Source: Entrophospora sp. SA101 (taxonomy: Eukaryota; Glomeromycota; Glomeromycetes; Entrophosporales; Entrophosporaceae). Taken from it: 23,967 bases of DNA. The DNA lies in contig CAUDNR010000842.1 of assembly GCA_958430865.1 (NCBI GenBank), positions 1 to 23,967 of the forward strand, given 5' to 3'. Under the pieces are notes generated by a model. It did no database searches. It saw nothing but the letters and a program-made list of their open reading frames with translations, and was not told the DNA's origin. This document shows positions 18,468-23,967 of this stretch, piece after piece. Positions within the stretch are counted from its first letter, which is position 1. Each line of letters starts with the position of its first letter. The translations under genes were made by a program, and so were the position numbers.

Positions 18468-19606
18468 TAATGGTTTCTTCTGAATTAGTCTTGATTGATA
18501 ATGATATTTCTGGATAAATTCGTCTGGAGGATATTCAAGATTTTCCATATCTACGATTTGCAATTCTTCCATTTTGAATGGTCTACGAGGATTACATCCC
18601 ATTAAATGTCTTGTAGATTCAACCGCTTCCTTCTCTAAATAATATAAGACTGGCTGTGGTGGATTTTTTCCAACAACGACTTTTCTGATTCGATAAACAC
18701 GTAGACTCCAGTATGGATCGGTTGCTCGGCGTGTATGTCCGCCTTCTAGTTCACCAGGTTTTAATAAGTAACGAACAGTAGTCCCTTTTGTATTTGTTCT
18801 TCGTCCTCTCCAATTGGTCTCTTTGGTTTTATAGAGGGTTTGGAGATCACTTTTTCCAACGTCATAGCATGGGATGGGGTCATTCCGATTAATCGTGTAG
18901 GACTGTTGTTCATATTATCAAAAATTACTTCAAGAATAATATTCCATAATGTAGAACGTTCTCCTGCTGGTAATTTAGATTCTATAGCATATTGAATTTT
19001 GTATATTATTTGCGCTAATCTTCGTTTCAATGCTTTGACCAATGCTAGACTTTCGAAACTGTAAAGGTCAACGACCCAAATAGGTACATTATGACGTTCC
19101 ATTCCTCGTGCAAAATATCCAGAGAATTCTTTACCGCCGTCCAGCATCAATAATTTTGGCCATGTGTGAAGATTTTTAGGATCATTGTAAATTTCTTCGA
19201 TAGCTTTCCAAACTTCTAAACTATTCTTCGATGTTAATGAGCGTCCACTTTTATAACGCGTAGCAATGTCTATAACCACTAATGTATAACGATATATTTT
19301 TTCACCATCCTGATCATCATAACCATGGGCCAGCAGATCGCACTGATGTACTTTGTTAGGAATAGATATCTTCTGAAACCCTGCTCCGGCTTTGCATTTT
19401 TGCGGAAAGAGATGTATTTGATTAACATACTGGTGCTTTAACCATTTTGCGATATCTTGCAGGGAAATATGATTATATCCTTCTTGCCAACAAGCCTTTT
19501 GTAACTGCTTTGCGTTTGAACTAAATCCAGGTACGTGATAGTAAATTATACGAAGAACGATTTTTAATTCCTCATCAGCGTTAATTATAATACTAGGTAT
19601 ACTCAT
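18429..19606 (-). pseudogene. Integrase (rve, KRBA2/Polinton-like type), right copy, frameshifted
   Basis: Translates from ATG 19606 (MSIPSIII) to a stop at 18761, 281 aa, then continues out of frame to 18429 with the same C-terminal block as the left copy. Core Asp residues are present in VHQCDLL and LMLDGGKEF. The aligned catalytic Glu position is again Lys (LVKALKRRL), although a nearby Glu (YSFES) exists that the left copy lacks. The frameshift is a missing C near 18790, a different lesion from the left copy's extra A, so the two copies were broken independently. The start lies only 32 bp from the divergent gag-like ATG. From 18690 down to the 3' end it is identical to the left copy; upstream it is clearly diverged. 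Confidence 0.8.
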
Positions 19607-19638
19607 TTTGATGCATTTTAATATGAACTATAAAAATA
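19607..19638. promoter_or_regulatory. Short divergent spacer between integrase and gag-like genes
   Basis: Only 32 bp between the two start codons, with CTATAAAAATA immediately before the gag ATG. In the left arm the spacer is 78 bp. Two head-to-head genes must use promoters overlapping each other's leader or coding region. Confidence 0.4.
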
Positions 19639-21804
19639 ATGGATTATAATTTCGATCCAGCATATCTACAACTGCTAGACACTAATCGAGAGTTACGTAA
19701 AGAGTTAGGTAAAGAAGTAGACATAAACCGCGAAAATGAGAAAAAAATCCGTAGTCTCATCAAGGATCTTGAATATTGTAAGAAAACCATTTCATTTCAG
19801 GATAACACCATTATTGCTCATGAAAAGGAAATTCAAGAACTCAAATTCCAAGTATCCGATTTGCAAAAACGTCTCCAGACTGCTTTGAAGGATGCTGATA
19901 AAAAGGAGGGTTACATTTTTGATCTAGAGCAACGGTTGTCTACACTCGAAGACGAAGTGATCATATTAAAAAATAAAATTCAAAAAATTACTTCTCGGAA
20001 GTATAATAAATCTGCAGAAATCAAAGATTCACTTAATATAGTTAAGATGTCTCAGCCGATTCAACCAGATCCAATTCAACCACCTAGGCCTAATGAACTT
20101 AACGACCTTTTCGATACACTTCTGGATGAAAATATACATATTGATAATTATGTTCGAAATTCCCACACTTCGGCTTGGAATCAGAGGGATATTTTAAACA
20201 AGATTATTACGGTTAATGATTCTGCACTTCGACTAAAAGAAATTGCTGACTGGGAAAATAACGAAGCACAAACCCAATATCAGCAATATGGTCAGATGAT
20301 TGCGGGTTTGAATAATCAAGCAACTCAACTTCAAGCCCAAATTCAGGGAGATGCACAAATTATTATACAATTACAGGCTCAGCTGGATGCGGTGAATAAT
20401 AATTTCAATCTTCTTAATCAGGCCCACAATTTCCAGACCGGTAATTTACAAACATGCCAAGCTGACTTACAAACTTGGCGTAGAAAGCATGCAAAGAGAA
20501 AAGGTAAGCATATCAAGCAAAAGGCGAAACACAAAAAATGGGAAAATAAGGAAAAAACTTCTCGACAAATAATTATAAATTTAAATCAACAAATTTTGGC
20601 GCTTAATAATAACTTACAAGATATGGCTCAGGCATCAAGACAACATATCTATCTAACTATTGCACCGAAACTTGCCCAAATTCCAGTCTATATAGGCCAG
20701 GAACCACCGGACGATTATTGCAACAGGGTTGCTCAAGCAATTTCTTATGCCGATACACTTATCACTGATGCTAATGATGCCAATGCAAACACTTTTACAG
20801 ATGCTCACAAGGCAGATATTTATAAATCGCAAATGGGAGGAAAATATCTACCAGTTCCTGCGCAATATCCAAATGGAACAAATATCGATACTCCAGCACG
20901 GTTCAGAGATTGGATCAGGTATCAATATCAGCAATTAATGGTTGGGATGCAACAAGTTGCAATTCAGAGATTAGCGTTCGAATTATTCAAACCTACTGAT
21001 AACCCGGAAACATATGAGAATAGGATTCGACCATTTTTACTAGGAGTACCTAATAATGACGCTAATGCCTTGTCATTCCTTATGAATCATTTACCTGATG
21101 AACTTTTCACTCGAATGAAAGTTGCGCAACCCGCAGACATTGATGCATTCTTTACTAATCTCAAGAATATGTGGTTGGAGCGTAGACCTTCTTTATTTAA
21201 CTATGGAAGTGCGAATAATATGAATGGAACGACATTTCAACCACCTCAGCAGATCGTTCAACAGCCTACATTCCAACCACCTCAGCAAATCATACAATAT
21301 CCTACATTTCAACCACCTCAACAAATCATTCAACAACCGGAGCTTCAACCATTTCAACGAAATTTTCGTCCCAAAACTGAGAAAGCCAAGTACTATGAAG
21401 AGTTAAAGAATTATGCGGAAATGGGTCTCGAAGTTGAAGATAACAGAGTACTAGAACCGATGGAAATCGATTACGCAATTATCAATAAAGTCAATCAGAT
21501 TAAAGAATTATCTAATATACCAGAGCCAACAATAAATGCAACCAATTTGTCTACTGCTAGACCAATCCAACGTAAATGCGAAATTTGTAAAAAGCTAGGC
21601 CATACTTATCGCAGTTGTCCAGTAATTAGGAATATGGTTGCTAATTCTAAGAAAAAAACTGGTTGTGTGAATTTTGCCAATGGATTTCAACAAAGCCACT
21701 CTGACACAGAAGAACTCCCTGATGAATTTATCTCTGACAAAGAAGAGGATAATATATCCGATGAAGATTCCAATGTTGATATAGACAGAATAAAAAAAAA
21801 ATAG
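19639..21804 (+). CDS. Gag-like protein with coiled coils and CCHC zinc knuckle, right copy
   Basis: A 721-aa protein of Gag type. Residues 1-125 are a charged coiled coil; about 205-325 a second Gln/Asn-rich coiled coil with the basic run WRRKHAKRKGKHIKQKAKHK; about 350-520 a helical capsid-like region (ENRIRPFLLGVPNNDANALS, then FFTNLKNMWLERRPS); about 532-568 three 12-residue TFQPPQQI-type repeats; residues 647-660 a perfect C-x2-C-x4-H-x4-C knuckle (CEICKKLGHTYRSC); then an acidic tail. It would package or bind nucleic acid. It ends at TAG right after an A10 run (21792-21801); the -1 frame there is open into the protease. Its partner genes are the protease downstream and the integrase upstream, on the opposite strand. 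No mutations break it. Confidence 0.85.
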   Translation: MDYNFDPAYLQLLDTNRELRKELGKEVDINRENEKKIRSLIKDLEYCKKTISFQDNTIIAHEKEIQELKFQVSDLQKRLQTALKDADKKEGYIFDLEQRLSTLEDEVIILKNKIQKITSRKYNKSAEIKDSLNIVKMSQPIQPDPIQPPRPNELNDLFDTLLDENIHIDNYVRNSHTSAWNQRDILNKIITVNDSALRLKEIADWENNEAQTQYQQYGQMIAGLNNQATQLQAQIQGDAQIIIQLQAQLDAVNNNFNLLNQAHNFQTGNLQTCQADLQTWRRKHAKRKGKHIKQKAKHKKWENKEKTSRQIIINLNQQILALNNNLQDMAQASRQHIYLTIAPKLAQIPVYIGQEPPDDYCNRVAQAISYADTLITDANDANANTFTDAHKADIYKSQMGGKYLPVPAQYPNGTNIDTPARFRDWIRYQYQQLMVGMQQVAIQRLAFELFKPTDNPETYENRIRPFLLGVPNNDANALSFLMNHLPDELFTRMKVAQPADIDAFFTNLKNMWLERRPSLFNYGSANNMNGTTFQPPQQIVQQPTFQPPQQIIQYPTFQPPQQIIQQPELQPFQRNFRPKTEKAKYYEELKNYAEMGLEVEDNRVLEPMEIDYAIINKVNQIKELSNIPEPTINATNLSTARPIQRKCEICKKLGHTYRSCPVIRNMVANSKKKTGCVNFANGFQQSHSDTEELPDEFISDKEEDNISDEDSNVDIDRIKKK
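21231..21338 (+). repeat. Three 36-bp in-frame repeats
   Basis: Three consecutive 36-base units (about 21231, 21267, 21303) encode TFQPPQQI(V/I)Q(Q/Y)P. The left gag copy has a rearranged version with shorter PPLQFVQ/PPPQFVQ units, so the number and length of units change faster than the flanking protein. Confidence 0.8.
21792..21801 (+). promoter_or_regulatory. Candidate -1 frameshift site (A10) between gag and protease
   Basis: Ten As directly followed by the gag stop TAG. The protease frame is -1 relative to gag and is open from 21726, so the two frames overlap for about 76 bases around this run. A-AAA-AAA is a classic -1 slippery heptamer; polymerase slippage or an ordinary homopolymer indel are alternatives. 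Confidence 0.5.
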
Positions 21805-22574
21805 AGCGACCTAAGCAAGTACTCAATACGACATCCTCGCAAAAGCAAATTCCGAAACGATCCAAAGAAAAGAAAGATATCTATTCTACAGAGGATAAGA
21901 GGAATCCAACCCCAACTTTACTAGAGAGACGGATGCGTGAAATCATTCAAAGTGAGCTTGAAAATTCTGCTTTATTTGAGGAGACTATACGTAAAATCTT
22001 ACGAAATTTCCAGAAATCTAATCCCATAAATGAAGTCCATCCTCAAAGCAATGCTGAAGATGAAGAAGTTATCGAAGATATGGAAATTAACTTTGTTCGG
22101 GATAAAGATGCAATAGATGTTCCAACTGTTCGGGGTAAAATCAAACGTTTAGTTCTCTCAGCCATAATAGTTGACCCTGGTTCTAATACTTTGCTTATGT
22201 CTAGAGACATTGCTGACCGCTTGGGTTTAAAAATTGATAAAAGCGTGACGTTTTATTTCAAGGGGGCGTCCACTGTCCTAACAAAATCAATTGGAATGGT
22301 TTATAATGTGCCATTAACCTTAGTTCGAGGTTGTGTATTTTATTTAGATTTTGTAGTTATTGAATACGATAAGCCTATGTTGATATTAAGTAACGCTTTC
22401 CTTGAAAAACATGGATGTGTTATGGATTGGCCTAAATCCGAAATGAAGCTTCATTGTAATGGGAAAGATTTTTACATTCCAGTTACGATGCACAAGGTAG
22501 AAAATAAGATTGAGGTACATCACGTTAATGTTATTTCTGAAGAGACAGATACAGAGTTAAAAAAAAACACGTGA
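21804..22574 (+). CDS. Retropepsin-like aspartic protease ORF
   Basis: The frame is open from 21726 and has its first ATG at 21933 (213 aa from there). The region after 22110 has the retropepsin outline: SAIIVDPGSNTLLMSRDIAD with the catalytic Asp at residue 81 from ATG 21933, a flap-like stretch, then PMLILSNAFLEKHGCVMDW in place of the common LLG-x-x-[FW]L strand. DPGS instead of D-[ST]-G and SNA in place of the usual LG are deviations that may weaken activity. In Gag-Pro elements this enzyme would cleave the Gag precursor. It is most simply expressed as a Gag-Pro fusion by -1 frameshifting at the A10 run. It ends right after an A9 run, where another -1 frame opens. Confidence in the fold is moderate. 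Confidence 0.65.
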   Translation, partial: ERPKQVLNTTSSQKQIPKRSKEKKDIYSTEDKRNPTPTLLERRMREIIQSELENSALFEETIRKILRNFQKSNPINEVHPQSNAEDEEVIEDMEINFVRDKDAIDVPTVRGKIKRLVLSAIIVDPGSNTLLMSRDIADRLGLKIDKSVTFYFKGASTVLTKSIGMVYNVPLTLVRGCVFYLDFVVIEYDKPMLILSNAFLEKHGCVMDWPKSEMKLHCNGKDFYIPVTMHKVENKIEVHHVNVISEETDTELKKNT

Positions 22575-22702
22575 TTAATCCTAATATCATTCCAGGTACT
22601 AAAATATTAGAGTTCCATTCTAAGGTTTGGGATACACGGCAAAACCTCAAGGATGAATTTCTTAGAGTTCTAGATTATGCTGAATATCTTAAAAGGAATT
22701 GA
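22541..22702 (+). pseudogene. Short third ORF fragment in the -1 frame
   Basis: After the A9 run this frame reads VINPNIIPGTKILEFHSKVW and about twenty more residues, ending at TGA 22700-22702. It sits where a Pol polyprotein would begin, but nothing in it is recognisably reverse transcriptase. About 55 bases later the sequence becomes minisatellite, so the element looks truncated or disrupted here. Confidence 0.35.
22559..22567 (+). promoter_or_regulatory. Second candidate -1 slippery run (A9) after the protease
   Basis: Nine As five codons or fewer before the protease TGA (22572-22574). The -1 frame is open from 22541 to 22699, crossing the run. The arrangement copies the gag-protease junction. 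Confidence 0.4.
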
Positions 22703-22758
22703 TTCGAATTCAGGATTCAGCTTGAAGCTCTTTAGCATATTTTCGCAATGGGAGGCAT

Positions 22759-23027
22759 TCACTTTACCGACAATCACTTTACCGACGTATTATTTTACCG
22801 ACAATCATTTTACCGAAAGTTCATTTTACCGACAGTTCATTTTACCGACAGTTCATTTTACCGACAGTTCATTTTACCGACAATTACTTTACCGACAATT
22901 ACTTTACCGACAGTTCATTTTACCGACAGTTCATTTTACCGACAGTTCATTTTACCAACAGTTCACTTTACCGACAGTTCACTTTACCGACAGTTCATTC
23001 TACCGACAGTTCATTTTACCGACAGTT
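22759..23027 (+). repeat. Minisatellite, about 17 units of 15-16 bp (TTACCGACA type)
   Basis: Units follow CA(T/C)TTTACCGACA(G/A)TT, with 15- and 16-bp length variants and scattered substitutions. Two long frames through it (22677-23252 and 22748-23221) encode only repeats such as FTDSSFYRQFILPTVH and are not supported as genes. Confidence 0.93.
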
Positions 23028-23034
23028 CGGGTCT

Positions 23035-23212
23035 GTTTCATTTCGTCAACAATCATTTCGTTGAAAATTTACTTCGTCGAAAGTTTGTTTCGTCGAAAAT
23101 TGTTTCATCGACAATCACTTCGTCGACAATCACTTCGTCGACAATCATTTCATCGAAAGTTCATTTTGTTGAAAGTTCATTTCGTCGAAAATTATTTCAT
23201 TTCTACAACAAT
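23035..23212 (+). repeat. Related minisatellite, about 10-11 units (TTCGTCGACA type)
   Basis: Same period and phase as the preceding block, but the centre of the unit is TTCGTCGA(C/A)A instead of TTTACCGACA. The switch is abrupt after a GGGTCTG interruption at about 23028-23034. Units here are more degenerate. Confidence 0.88.
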
Positions 23213-23399
23213 TCATGTTAATTTGCATGTATTACAGTGTCACCAAGAATGAATAGGTTTACTAACATATTAGTTTAATTAGTGGATAATTTTGGTTTAA
23301 AAAGATAATAAATGTTTATTTATTTTATTTAGTCGAAACTAATTAAAGATTTAGAAGAGAACGATCATGTGAGCTATGTTTTAACACAAAATTTTAATC

Positions 23400-23645
23400 C
23401 ATGTAATCATTGATTTACCAATCAAAATCGTGAATTTGATAACGTAAAAAAATAAAAAAAAATAAATGAATTATTTAGAGTTAATAAAAATATTCGACAA
23501 ATGGTTCAAATTTAAGAATTTGGAAGAAAGCATGCAACAAACCTTCAAATAGTCTAATAAATTAAATTGTACTACTCGAAGATGTATTTAAAGGGTTGGT
23601 TTTCGACTTGGTCGAAAAACAACTCTCTCTCTAACTCTTCTCTTG
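23400..23645 (+). repeat. Tandem duplication of about 0.32 kb, first copy
   Basis: Blocks such as CCAATCAAAATCGTGAATTTGATAACG (about 23418) and AATGTATTTAAAGGGTTGGTTTTCGACTTGG-like sequence (about 23581) recur 311-330 bases later. The shift varies because of small indels, so the duplication is not brand-new. No gene seen between 23213 and here either; that stretch is plain AT-rich DNA. Confidence 0.8.
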
Positions 23646-23708
23646 ACCACATCTCTCGACATAATCAAAAAAACCTTAATATAATGAATGTCTACGAAAT
23701 GATTTTAA

Positions 23709-23967
23709 CCCACGCAATTGTTGATCTACCAATCAAAATCGTGAATTTGATAACGTAAAAATAAACGTTAATATAAAACATTGATTCATTTTGTCAACAA
23801 TCACTTCACCAATAGTTGTTTTGTTAACAAATGGTTCGAATTTAAGAAGTTGGAAGCAACCATTTGAAATAGTCTAATAAATTAAAATCATACTACTCGA
23901 AAATGTATTTAAAGGGTTGGTTTTCGACTTGGTTGAAGAATAACTCTCTTCCTAACTCTTCTCTTGA
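23709..23967 (+). repeat. Tandem duplication of about 0.32 kb, second copy
   Basis: Second copy, reaching the window edge, so further copies may follow. At 23785-23830 it contains TTCATTTTGTCAACAATCAC, which resembles the minisatellite unit at 23035-23212 and links the two repeat classes. Confidence 0.8.

Larger units (their letters stand above)
11236..21464 (-). repeat. Right arm of the giant inverted repeat
   Basis: Mirror image of the left arm. Identity is essentially complete from the assembly gap to 18690, then drops abruptly inside the integrase pseudogene. The gag-like ORF here (19639-21804) pairs with the left edge: left base 1 aligns with 21464. Beyond that the window holds only the right copy. 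Confidence 0.96.

Noticed and set aside
22759..23212. CRISPR array
   Set aside because: Units are contiguous with no unique spacers, in eukaryotic-type sequence.
22677..23252. Two long overlapping frames (191 and 157 codons) over the minisatellite
   Set aside because: They owe their length to a stop-free repeat unit; both frames read only repeat peptides.
23567..23758. 63-residue frame in the tandem duplication
   Set aside because: The second copy of the duplication does not keep the frame, and there is no other coding sign.
19500..23967. LTR pair flanking the gag-protease unit
   Set aside because: I looked for a direct repeat beginning TG and ending CA near the gag start and after the third frame and saw none; the arm symmetry is inverted, not direct.

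Overview
The window is AT-rich eukaryotic DNA: GT-AG introns, two good TACTAAC-like branch points, A-rich leaders with TATAAATA boxes, and protein families I associate with fungi. A fungus is the best guess. Glomeromycotina (arbuscular mycorrhizal fungi) is plausible from the proliferated-family style (crinkler-like N-terminal domain, cro-type HTH, WGE...RRPDF proteins, Zn-ribbon/VSR-like nuclease, KRBA2/Polinton-type integrase, Tc1 element). That assignment rests on remembered family style, not on a search.

The dominant structure is a giant inverted repeat. Positions 2661-10115 mirror 11236-18690 with no net indel (mirror positions always sum to 21351). I found only six base differences, all within about 105 bp of one gene. 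Outside this core, 1-2660 and 18691-21464 are still inverted homologues but clearly diverged, with indels. The centre (10041-11310) is a Tc1/mariner transposon with an assembly gap (10 N, 11226-11235) cutting its 5' end. Both transposon flanks are the same 5' part of one gene, in opposite orientation.

Each arm, from centre outward, holds: a truncated zinc-finger-like gene with an in-frame TGA; a 111-aa crinkler-type ubiquitin-like protein and a 79-aa protein; a five-exon gene for about 493 aa with a PD-(D/E)XK-like C-terminal region, which I assembled from phase-matched introns; an HTH-domain gene; a 166-aa Zn-ribbon plus VSR-like nuclease; an integrase pseudogene overlapping the nuclease gene tail-to-tail; and, divergent from the integrase, a gag-like ORF. 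The left gag-like ORF is open for 554 codons and runs off the window edge. The right one is complete (721 aa), followed by a retropepsin-like ORF and a short third ORF, each in the -1 frame and each joined across a poly-A run (A10, then A9).

Right of 22703 there are no convincing genes: a 15-16 bp minisatellite in two sequence flavours (22759-23212), AT-rich filler, then a tandem duplication of about 0.32 kb reaching the window end.

The element-derived modules (gag, protease, integrase, perhaps the nuclease) form outward-facing ends around five cargo genes, giving the look of a composite mobile unit in mirror image. No reverse transcriptase, LTR, tRNA, rRNA or CRISPR was seen. Whether the palindrome is physical or a scaffold join at the N gap is the main open question; the duplication of the arms is real in either case, because the outer arms differ.
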